From Ceratobasidium sp. AG-K (taxonomy: Eukaryota > Basidiomycota > Agaricomycetes > Cantharellales > Ceratobasidiaceae): 64,000 nucleotides of DNA. Location: positions 2,852,001 through 2,916,000 of the forward strand of contig JAWNGF010000005.1 of NCBI GenBank assembly GCA_037039685.1. Direction: 5' to 3'. The notes below the pieces were generated by a model. It made no database searches, had not been told where the DNA came from, and was given only the letters and a program-made list of their open reading frames with translations. Shown here piece after piece: positions 1 to 8,447 of the stretch. Numbering within the stretch: position 1 is the stretch's first letter; each line of letters opens with the position of its first letter. The position numbers and the translations under genes were made by a program.

Positions 1-2214
1 ATTGTCATGGCGCAATTCCAATATCAGGTTTCTGATGGTTTCATCCTTGGGGACAAAGATCTTCCCTTTGAACATTAGGAGTCCTTCTCTGTATTCCCAA
101 TCTTTGACTTTTTCTCCGTTTCTCAGCTTATTGTGGGCTTCTTCTAATCTGGAATCTTCAAGGATTGCTTGTCTGATTAGGTCGTTAATCTCCTGGTCAG
201 GGGTAATAGCCGAAATGAAAATGTCTGGTTTGAGGAGAACTTGGTTCTCTACCCCCCCCAAAGGTTCTAGGTCATATCGCCTTGAGAGAATGTCTGCTTT
301 TTTGTTTTGGCTTCCTGGCCTGTACAAGATTTGGAAGTTGAAGTCTACCAAGAAATTCATCCAGCGGATTTGGCGTTGATTCAATTGTTTGGATGATGAG
401 AAGTATTCCAAATTTTTGTGATCTGTTATCACTTGAATGGCTTTTTCTGTGCCTTAAAGTAAGTGCCGCCATTCTTTGAAAGCTCTAATTATTGCCAATA
501 GTTCTTTGTCGAAAATGTCATAGTTTCGCTCAGCCGGATTTAGTGATTTAGAAAGAAAAGCTACAGGATGTAATTTCCCTTCTTCATCCTTCTGAGATAA
601 AACTGCTCCTGTGGCAAATCCCAACGCATCTGTCTCGAGGAAAAATTCCTTATTCTGATTGGGCTGCATCATTACAGGTGCCACTTTAAGGGCTTCTTTT
701 AGTCCATTCATGGCCTCTTGTTCTTTGCTTGTCCACTGCCACTTTTGATCCTTCCTAAGTAGGTTGTACAGAGGTCTGGCTTTGCCGGCAAAGTCTTGGA
801 TGAATCTTCGATAGAAATTGACGAATCCTAGGAATTCTTGAACTTGTTTGACATTTTTGGGAGCTTTCCAATTCATAGCCGCCGTGACCTTTTCCTGATC
901 CGTTTCGATTCCTTTATTGGAAATGACCAATCCTTCCCAGTCCAGTCTGGTCTGGTGGAACTTGCATTTCCTCAATTTCGCAATCAGCTTGTGTTCCCTT
1001 AGTCTTCTTAGCACCTCTTTCACGTGTCCTGGATGATCTTCGACTTGTTTGGAAAAAACAAAGATATCATCAATGTATACGAGTACGAAAACCCCCATAA
1101 TGTCCCTGAATATAGAGTTCATTAGGGACTGGAAGCTTGATGGAGCGTTTTTGAGACCGAAGGGCATGACTTTCCATTCGTACATGCCGTATTGAGTTTT
1201 GAATGCTGTTTTCCATTCATGGCCTGCTGCTATTCGGGTTTGATGGAATCCTTGTGCCAAGTCTAGAGTGGTGCCAATGACAAATCCTTCCAGGGCCCTT
1301 AACCATTGGTCCAATAGAGGTATTCCACTTGCGTTGAATTTGCATAGCGAATTCACATATCTGTAGTCAACGCAAAAGCGTAATTCTGGGTTGTTTGGAT
1401 CTTCTGGATGTGGTTTTTTGACAAACAGAACCGGGGAAGCCAAAGGAGACTTAGAAATCTGAATGTGTCCCCTTCGGATAAGGGTTTCTAGTACTTTCTT
1501 CATTTCTTTGTCTTCAGCTGGGGATGTTTTGTAAATAGGGCCATGCTTTAGTTTAGCTTCTGGTAGGAGGTCGAGCGTAATGTCAGTTGGCCTGTGAGGT
1601 GGGAGTTCTTCTAATCTGGACTCATCGAACACATCTGCGAACTCTTTGTATTCCTCTGGTAATGTAGTTTCTGCTGCGATTTGGAGCGTAGATGGGACTT
1701 CTAGGCAGTTTTTTGAGCAGAATTCGCTTGTGTATGCAATTGTCCTATTTTTCCAATTAATTTGTGGGTTATGTTTCTTGAGCCATGACATCCCGAGTAC
1801 GATAGGGTGTCTTCCAATGTTGGTAACGTGACATTCTATTTCGCTGGAATGTGTTCCCATGACAAGTTTAAATTTGGTATAGTGGGTGACTTTTCCAGAC
1901 GAGACTTCTCGTCCGTCTATAACTCGCAGAGTCTTGGGTTTTTCGTGTTGGAAAAGGGGAAGGTTTGCCTCTTTTGCTAGGGAAGGGTTGATGAAACAGG
2001 AGGTTGCACCGCAGTCAAGAAGTGCTTGTCCAGAGAATCTTTTTGATCTGTTAACTGACTTAGAACCAGGAGCCGTAGCTAGTGGATGAGCGGTGAAATC
2101 AAGGTATAATTGGTTTTCATTTGATATTGACATGATTTCTAGTTCATCCATATTACTAGCTAATATGTCACCGAGTACTTGGCTCCTTAATAAGCCTCGG
2201 TGACGTCTTTTCCC
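1..2214 (-). pseudogene. pol: pol of element A1 (protease, reverse transcriptase, RNase H), one nonsense codon, runs off the edge
   Basis: The pol frame lies -1 to gag and is open from the slip site at 2208-2214; the first ATG is at 2151. An aspartic protease motif (DCGATS) is near residue 48 of the ATG-started protein. The reverse transcriptase has VDYR, MPFGLKNAP and the catalytic YIDDI. RNase H begins with LETDALG. A TAA at 454-456 replaces the Glu codon of the conserved HLLEGT motif. Beyond it the same frame stays open to base 1, with the TDHKNLEY RNase H motif and the start of the integrase zinc-binding region. This single stop makes the copy a pseudogene. Readthrough is possible but there is no support for it. 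Confidence 0.9.
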
Positions 2215-3539
2215 GATTCGATGTCTGAAGAGATTTCTTCAATCTGAGCTTCAAACCCTGACGCTGTGTTCTTGGAAGGACAGACTCTTGCTGAGTGTCC
2301 CTTGCCGCCGCAGGTGAAGCAAATCATTGGTCCTTTTCCTTTTCCATCAAGATCCATTGCATTAGGGTCTTTAGCAGGAGTGGACGGTTTGGGTGTTTGG
2401 ATGGTAGGAGCGTTGAGGTTACTGGTTCAGGTGTCTCTTTGAATTGCTCCAAAAGGGACATTTCCTTTTGTCCCATCATCCCAGGAGATTTGTGGGACTG
2501 GACGGCCCTTGGCGTTTCGGGTAATGCTTGAGATCTTGCCGTATTGCACCCCCCCTGTAGGTTTTGACATAAAGACTCGATCGTTTACATTGAATCTTTG
2601 ACCTAGTGAGGCGTTTGGAGTACTTGTGGTTGTCTTGGAAGTACTTTGTTTCGAAGTGGTGGTTTGTGGGCTTTGCAACTTCTTTGGTGCGTTAATAGCA
2701 TTCATTGTGGAGTCAATTTCCAGGGCTCTTTCGCGAACTTGGTTGAATGTCCTTGTCACTTCGTGGGGTTTAAAGTTCTGTGACACCATGGCCATCTTGA
2801 TTTCATCCTTAAGACCGTCATAGAAATCATCACGAAGTACTCGATCAGTGTACCCGAGTACAGATGAATAAGTGACGAAGTCTCGTAGATAATCTTGGAC
2901 AGAGTTCTTCTGGATCAATTTCTTGTATAATTGTCTATATCAGTCGATCTTGTGAACATCGCCAAACCTAGCTTGCATTTCGTTCCAGAATTCATCCATG
3001 TCGTGTAGCCAATTTGTTGCTCCCCTTCTTGCTGTGTCTACATCAATTCCAGGTTGCATCCATACATAGGCAGGCCCTTTGCAATAACCCATGATATAAG
3101 TGATTTTTTGTTCTGTGGTTGCTTGTGGCGACATATGATTTATGTACAAGGTACATTGCGACTTAAACTCATCAAATTTATCTACATCTCCAGAAAATTC
3201 TTCTGGGGGATGCATTTTGAGTTTGTATCCTGGGGTGGTTGTTGACGCGGTGGTGGAGGGTGTTGCTCCTAGGTTGGCAAGTGACTGAGACACTGCATTC
3301 ATTAATTGGTGAAGGGGTGCAATTTGTGCAGTTTGATTTTGAATTGCATGGATATCTGCAATGTTATTGTCGATCCCCTGTTCTAGGGTAGAGGTGATAC
3401 CATTTAAGGCATTAATATGACCGTTAATTTTTCGCACTTCGTCTATTAAGGCATTGATTGCATGTGCAACTACCTCGGGTCCGGATGTCGTTGAAATTTG
3501 GGTAAATCCCCCTTGACTAGGTGATGGGGCTCTTGACAT
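2187..3539 (-). pseudogene. gag: gag of element A1, two nonsense codons
   Basis: Homologous along its whole length to the intact 450-aa gag of A2 (17312-18664). The start ATG at 3539 matches the A2 start. The product would be a capsid protein with a retrotransposon gag domain in the middle and a C-terminal CCHC zinc knuckle (CFTCGGKGHSARVC). In-frame TGA codons at 2940-2942 and 2427-2429 split it into three pieces. Where these stops lie, A2 has Cys and Arg codons. The natural stop is TAA at 2187-2189, 19 nt beyond the slip heptamer. Confidence 0.9.
2208..2214 (-). promoter_or_regulatory. putative -1 ribosomal frameshift site (GGGAAAA), gag to pol of A1
   Basis: On the minus strand the gag codons read TCG GGA AAA GAC, which fits the slippery pattern X XXY YYZ in the gag frame (G GGA AAA). 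A -1 slip here enters the pol frame, which is open past the gag stop into protease. The same heptamer in the same phase is found in A2 and in the different element B. Confidence 0.65.
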
Positions 3540-3564
3540 ATCGGAGTGGGGAAAACAGGTAGAT

Positions 3565-4381
3565 TTATTGGGATCCCAGGCCATACAAAATATCACGGAT
3601 TCTTCTTCGAACCCTTCTGTCTTTAATGATGCGCAGACTTCTCAAAAATATCAATTCAAGATTTTTGTCTTCCAAGAACAATGCGTTGATTACTCCTAGT
3701 TCGTTGTACTGTTTGTATATGTAGTTACGATGAACGTCTTCAATAAAGAGTTTTAGGGACTCTAGTCTAAGTTGTTCCCTGTGTTGTTCCTGTGTGAGTC
3801 GAGGTCTTGGTCCCACTGAAAAGGGTTGGGTGCGATGGTATTAAGGTGATTTAGAAGGCGGTAATCCTGATTAATAGGAATACGCACTTCTGCTGCTAGA
3901 TGACAGTATTTGCCCTTGATTTTGTCTTTAAGGGTTTCGATAGTACGCCACTGACGTTTGTTGTTGCTGATGAGATTTTCGACCTTTCGAGTGTGTTTTT
4001 CTTGGATTTTTATAAGTTGGTCGCAGTTTTCGATCAAGACACAGGTTTGTTCTTGCAATCGTTCGACTTTGATATTAGTGTCCGCTAGATTTATGCTTTG
4101 GACACGATCTTGATCGGCTTGTTGCTTGTTTGTATTGTCAAGGTCAATTTCGATGAACTCGAGCCTTGAATGGAGGGATTGATAATCGGCTTCAAGTTGA
4201 TTGTGGTTTTTGTCGTTTCTGGTACGTTCGACCCTTCAATCTTCTGCTTGTTCGACTTGATCTTCTTCTAGTACTTCAATTCGACTGTTTAATTCGTCGA
4301 CTTTGGTGTCTAGATCAAGTACGAAATCCTTTAGTCTAAAGACTGCTTCGCAGAGGCTAAAGAATGCGGGGAACACTTTCA
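3565..4381 (-). pseudogene. ORF region upstream of gag in A1, coiled-coil protein of unknown role
   Basis: The leader between the PBS and gag holds a conserved reading frame rich in Glu, Gln, Lys, Asn and Leu with heptad-like spacing, probably coiled coil. It runs from about 4381 to 3762 in the gag frame with a TGA near 4240, then continues in the -1 frame from 3816 to 3565 (ending GLGSQ, then stop). A2 has the same two-frame layout at 18689-19503 but with stops at different codons, so the stops look acquired. No ATG is evident at the 5' end, so how it is started is unknown. I recognise no family. Confidence 0.5.
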
Positions 4382-4851
4382 AGGTTAATTAGTTAGTTAC
4401 TAATTAGTTCCTTTCTGGTGCGTACTGATGGAAACGACGAGTTGATGTGGTTCTTGATGGATAAGAGTGTTAACTTGGGTGGTGCTCCGACCACTTTCCA
4501 GTTTTTGCTTGAGAGGATCTGGCTTCCTCAAGATGTTGATTTGGAAGTGAAGGGTGCTAGGCGCTAAGCTTTTGCTTTATATACTCCTTATCTGATCTTG
4601 TTAGTTATCAACAGCCTTGGGCGGGCGTGATAGCAACAGTGTATAACAGGTAAGGGTGTATTTAGCTGACTAAAGCCGCTATGACCCGAAAGAGGATAAC
4701 GGTTGGGTTCACTGACAGCGTATAGCGACGTGGGACTACTGGTCTATATCAAGTATAGCTCTTCGTCCGTTGTACTATGCCCGTTTTCCCGTGTACGTTC
4801 TATCTACTTGGTGAAGAAGCAGGAGCTTTTTAAGGCTGATGCTTTTTTAGG
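4382..4851 (-). other. A1 untranslated leader with an internal TATA-like site
   Basis: No convincing ORF. A TATATAAA-like site (minus strand, about 4571-4578) is conserved in A2 (about 19697-19706), some 290 nt inside the element beyond the LTR. It could be a second promoter for the upstream ORF or gag. That role is inference. Confidence 0.4.
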
Positions 4852-4862
4852 AGGCTTGACCT
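4852..4862 (-). other. primer-binding site of A1, self-priming type
   Basis: Eleven bases (minus strand AGGTCAAGCCT) lie 2 nt inside the 5' LTR. They are perfectly complementary to AGGCTTGACCT of the LTR at 4984-4994 (minus strand), about 34 nt past the TATA box, where the transcript should start. This is the Tf1/sushi arrangement, in which the mRNA 5' end primes its own reverse transcription instead of a tRNA. Confidence 0.75.
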
Positions 4863-4864
4863 AA

Positions 4865-5279
4865 TGTCCCGACTTGGGTTAATTAGGTATATGAAAGTTA
4901 AGGGGTTCGACTTGGAGAAGTCTTAGAACCCAAGGAGTAGCGATAGTTAAGAGGATTTGATTTAGCAAGTCCTAGTGGAGAAGAGGTCAAGCCTTGTCGT
5001 TAACCAGCTTGACCTCTGGGTTTATATACATGAGGGAACCTTGCCACGTCATCATATATCAGTGTGGGAAAGCCGAGTACAACCAATGATAAGCAAGATA
5101 AGAGACATGACTCGACATTCTGGAAGTTCCGGAAGCATCACCAATATCAAATGGAAAGACAAATACATCACATGATACAAGTTTAAGCGCCAGAGGACAT
5201 TTGTACCAAAAAAGGAAAGTGTTCGGAAAAAAAGATATAAAATCGGAATAAAATGTCTGAGCTTAGTCAGCTCATGACA
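4865..5279 (-). repeat. 5' LTR of A1 (415 bp)
   Basis: On the minus strand it begins TGTCATGAGC and ends GTCGGGACA, so it has TG...CA ends. The boundaries are supported by A2, whose LTR (19983-20398) has the same ends although different sequence follows at 20399. An 11-bp inverted repeat (4982-4992 and 5007-5017) sits just after the TATA box. Confidence 0.85.
5021..5028 (-). promoter_or_regulatory. TATA box of the A1 LTR
   Basis: TATATAAA on the minus strand, conserved in A2. The complement of the PBS begins about 34 nt downstream, which fits a transcription start at the self-primer. Confidence 0.6.
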
Positions 5280-5947
5280 CCCGGATTGCCATCTCTATGT
5301 CAACCACTATTCTCATTCCATCAATGACCCTTAAGAGTGCGTTGTGTCTTCCAAGGTGAAGGTCATCGAGGTCGTCAAGATTGCCGATTATGGTTCTGCT
5401 GCTGGAGCTGGAACTTGAACTGAGATTTCTGGGTACGTCTTGGTCGTTAGTTGTTTGTTGCTGGGAATATCCTTGTGGTACGTATGGTGGTGCAGGGTTT
5501 ACAGGTGTCCCGGCTTGGGAGTTCATTGGGATTGGACCGGCATTGGTGATAGTACCTCCAATCAGGGGAACCTGCAGAGCATGTGGAATGTGTGGTGTTG
5601 GTGGGGGTCTGATGGGAACAAGGGATATGCCCCCATGAGCTTCAGGCTGCAGGGAAAAGAACTGTCTTCTGAATGCTGTGGGCCATAGTGGACGCAAAGG
5701 TCCAGGACTTGCATTAAAAATAGGGATTTGAATTGTGGCTGGTGTGGGGTCTTCGGTGATATCTCCTGGTTCCCTACTGACAATTGTGGGTTCTTCTTGG
5801 ATGACCAAAGCGTTTTCCACATTGAATGTTCCGGGCATAGAGGCTTGACTCTGTGGGCGAGACCTTGCTGGTCCTCCGGCCCGTGCTTGTGCAATATCTT
5901 GTTTGTTGAGAGAACTCATGGTTCTTGCAGCCCTGCTTGGTCCTCTC
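5280..5947 (-). pseudogene. gag: gag fragment of element B' (part 2 of the split gag)
   Basis: Open frame similar to the N-terminal part of the gag of element B (shared motifs RGPSRAAR, SLNKQDIAQ, PQPEAHGG-like, LDDLDDL). It is the continuation of the gag start at 13213-13292: element B was inserted between the two parts. The homology fades near 5290 and the fragment ends where the A1 LTR begins. Pro- and Ser-rich with a Ser tract, as in element B gag. The rest of B' must lie left of A1, outside the window. Confidence 0.85.
5943..5947 (+). repeat. left target-site duplication of element B (CTCTC)
   Basis: Five bases before the B 5' LTR, matched with one change by CTCCC at 13213-13217 after the 3' LTR. 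Collapsing the two copies restores the B' gag frame across the insertion. Confidence 0.8.
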
Positions 5948-6420
5948 TGTTGCAAGCCATGCTCTCGCCATCAGACTCGTCTGCGCCTCATCCTCCCTCG
6001 TCTTTTGTGTTTGTGTTTGTTCTTCATTTATTGTTCCCCTTGTTTTCCCGCTGCGTTGCCACCTTCTTGTGGTTATTTCTGTTACACTGTGTAACGCGGC
6101 TGTGCTTTGTACAAGTCATGTCTGTTCATACAGCATGACTCACATGGACACTCCTGACTGGCTCTCTTGTATGACTCATGTGGCTGCGCCTTGTATGACT
6201 TGGCCACTTTGTGAATATATATAGAGGACTAACAAGCCTGGCAACCCCAGCTTGTTTTGTCTCGTCAAACATCCCCTTTGAGTGACACTTTGAACCACCC
6301 CTACCCTCAAGAGCCTACAGACACTTAAGTGTGTTGCAGTTCAAGAGGTCACTTAGGTCTTAGTGCCGTCCACTCTCCATCGCGGCTTGTCTCATAGCCA
6401 CCAAGAAGAAGCTTACGACA
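5948..6420 (+). repeat. 5' LTR of element B
   Basis: Starts TGTTGCAAGC and ends GCTTACGACA. It is 98.9 percent identical to 12740-13212 by direct reading. All five differences are transitions at CpG positions. Confidence 0.95.
6216..6223 (+). promoter_or_regulatory. TATA box of the B LTR
   Basis: TATATATA, 33 nt before the self-primer sequence AGCTTGTTTTGT at 6249-6260, where the RNA should start. Repeated in the 3' LTR. Confidence 0.6.
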
Positions 6421-6422
6421 TT

Positions 6423-6434
6423 ACAAAACAAGCT
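6423..6434 (+). other. primer-binding site of element B, self-priming type
   Basis: ACAAAACAAGCT, 2 nt inside the LTR, is the exact complement of AGCTTGTTTTGT at 6249-6260 (and 13041-13052). This 12-nt match with the predicted RNA 5' end is the Tf1/sushi self-priming layout. Spacing from TATA and from the LTR end matches element A, although the sequences differ. Confidence 0.8.
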
Positions 6435-6449
6435 TAACAACATACAAAC

Positions 6450-8447
6450 ATGTCTATTCAAGAAGATGGAGGGTCACGTCCCTCATCCACTATATCAACA
6501 AGAAGAGGACCCAGTCGGGCAGCAAGGCCCACAGGATCACTAAACAAGCAAGATATTGCACAAACTCAAGCAGGAGGTCCTGCCCAATCACGCCCCCAAA
6601 GTCAAACATCAATGCCGGGATCTTTCGGCATTGCCGACATGACATCTGTACAAGAGGAAGAACCCACTATCACGAATAGAGAACCAGGAGATCTCACAAA
6701 TGACCCCACTCCAGCCGTAATTCGCATTCCAACGGGAAGTCCAGGCCCATCACGTCCCTTGTGGCCACTAGGGACTAGAAGACAGTTCTTTTCTCCCCAA
6801 CCCGAAGCTCATGGGGGCGTGTCGCTTGTTCCCATTAGACCTCCTCCTACACCACACGTTCCTAATGTCCCTACAGTCCCGCATATTGGAGGAACCATCA
6901 CCAACGTAGGACCAATTCCAATGGCTTCCCAGCCAGTCACACCAGCGATTCCAGCACCACCATATATCCCACAGGGTTACTCCGAGCAATTGGCCCCGGT
7001 ACAACAAAGCGCTGGTGATCCAGGAAGCTCAAGTTCAAGTTCCAGCTCTAGCAGCAGAACTGTAATCAGTAATCTAGACGACCTGGACGACCTTCTAGAA
7101 GGAAGACACAATGCCACCCTTAGGGTTATAGACGGAATGAGAGTCACTATAGATCGAAGGCTTAGTGGCCTAGAACAAGCCACACAAGTCCTAGCAAACA
7201 ACCAGCAAATCTTTAACGACTCCATCAACACCCTACAGGGCACCTTGACGGACATTCTGAACACAGCAAGAAATGGCGAACATAATTCCTTTCTAGTCGG
7301 TCAAGACGTAACCCGCCTTCGAAATGAGGTTACCAACACTCAAGAACTAGTGAACAATATACGCGAAGAACTCAACACTACCAGACAAGGGCAACTCAAA
7401 TGGAACAAGGCAGTAACACAAGGACTAGAAACCTTACGACAGGAAGGAACCTCCTTCACTACCAAAATCACGGAAGTTCAGGAAGCTATCAACAATATGC
7501 GAGAAGAAATGGACGAAGCATCCCTGCACGGGATCCCCTCTAGGCGATCAAATTCTCCAACACATCCAGACGCGGAATCTACCAGGATTGACGAATTAGA
7601 ATTAAGAATCCAACGACTAACCGAGAACCCAAACATCGGTAACACTTCATGTCGTCCCAAAGTGACTCGTCCAGAAGCCTTTGACAGAAAGAAAGGAGAA
7701 GGTGCTGAAATGTTCATCACACAAATGGAGAGCTACTTTTTACGCCTGGGCGATCAATACACTTCCAACAAAGAAAGGATCCGCAAAGCTCTAGCAAACT
7801 TCAAATCCGAGAACAAAGCCGCCACTCACTGGGCACAAGTACTCTTACGATCACTTAACCAAAGGGAAAATAACCAAAACCTCGCCTCATGGGAAAGTTT
7901 CAAGGCACACTTCATGGAACAGTTCAGCGACCCCAACAAAAAAGCCAAGGCCAAATCGGACATCCGAAAATGCAAACAGAACAACTCAGTAGCAAACTAT
8001 GCTTCGGAATTCCGATATCTTCTGGTAGACGTAAACTGGGGTCAGGAAGCTCTAATCAACCAATTCAAGGAAGGGTTGAAGCCTGAAGTCAAAACCGAAC
8101 TGGCTCGTTTCAAACTTACCCTGATCAACGAAGATGGGACAGAACAAGAACTATCCCTTGACCGATGGATATCAATTGCAATCTCCATTGATCAGAAACT
8201 ACAGGCAATCAAGAACACAACGGGAAAGAAGACAATATCAGCATCCTCTAGCTCTACAAAGAGACTTCCAGACGAGGTTTACAAGGCTAGGATTTCCTCG
8301 AAACGCTGCCTGAAATGCGGGTCAGACAAACACATGCTTGCCAAGTGCCCGGAGAAGGAATGGAAAAAGGAGGAACCTAACCTCAAAGGAAGGGAAGGAA
8401 AAATTGAAGAAGAACCCGAGTCGGGAAAAGGCAAGGTCTCCCTCTAA
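6450..8447 (+). CDS. gag: Gag capsid polyprotein of element B
   Basis: A 665-aa open frame from the ATG 30 nt after the LTR. The first 200 residues are Pro-, Ser- and Gln-rich and contain a nine-Ser tract before a LDDLDDL acidic stretch. Residues about 215-360 are Asn-, Gln- and Glu-rich and likely coiled coil. The retrotransposon gag domain follows (about 400-560, with FKAHFMEQF and FKEGLKPEVK). A CCHC zinc knuckle (CLKCGSDKHMLAKC) lies near residue 620 and should bind the genomic RNA. The frame is intact. A slip heptamer near the end would give Gag-Pol. Confidence 0.93.
   Translation: MSIQEDGGSRPSSTISTRRGPSRAARPTGSLNKQDIAQTQAGGPAQSRPQSQTSMPGSFGIADMTSVQEEEPTITNREPGDLTNDPTPAVIRIPTGSPGPSRPLWPLGTRRQFFSPQPEAHGGVSLVPIRPPPTPHVPNVPTVPHIGGTITNVGPIPMASQPVTPAIPAPPYIPQGYSEQLAPVQQSAGDPGSSSSSSSSSSRTVISNLDDLDDLLEGRHNATLRVIDGMRVTIDRRLSGLEQATQVLANNQQIFNDSINTLQGTLTDILNTARNGEHNSFLVGQDVTRLRNEVTNTQELVNNIREELNTTRQGQLKWNKAVTQGLETLRQEGTSFTTKITEVQEAINNMREEMDEASLHGIPSRRSNSPTHPDAESTRIDELELRIQRLTENPNIGNTSCRPKVTRPEAFDRKKGEGAEMFITQMESYFLRLGDQYTSNKERIRKALANFKSENKAATHWAQVLLRSLNQRENNQNLASWESFKAHFMEQFSDPNKKAKAKSDIRKCKQNNSVANYASEFRYLLVDVNWGQEALINQFKEGLKPEVKTELARFKLTLINEDGTEQELSLDRWISIAISIDQKLQAIKNTTGKKTISASSSSTKRLPDEVYKARISSKRCLKCGSDKHMLAKCPEKEWKKEEPNLKGREGKIEEEPESGKGKVSL

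Larger units (their letters stand above)
1..5279 (-). mobile_element. Ty3/gypsy LTR retrotransposon A1, 3' end outside the window
   Basis: Minus-strand element read from its 5' LTR (4865-5279) through a leader, an upstream coiled-coil ORF region, gag and pol to the window edge. Protease, reverse transcriptase and the start of RNase H are seen in the order PR-RT-RH, as in Ty3/gypsy elements. A second copy of the family (A2) lies at 17312-20398. A1 inserted into the gag of element B': B' sequence resumes at 5280. The reading frames carry three nonsense codons (2940, 2427, 454), so this copy cannot make full proteins. The 3' LTR and left target-site duplication are not in the window. Confidence 0.93.

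Noticed and set aside
2295..2531. Plus-strand ORFs opposite gag and pol of A1
   Set aside because: Antisense shadows of minus-strand retrotransposon genes.
5728..6138. ORFs within the 5' LTR of element B (plus strand) and their twins at 12739-12930
   Set aside because: They lie in LTR sequence repeated at both ends and have no start context or family features.
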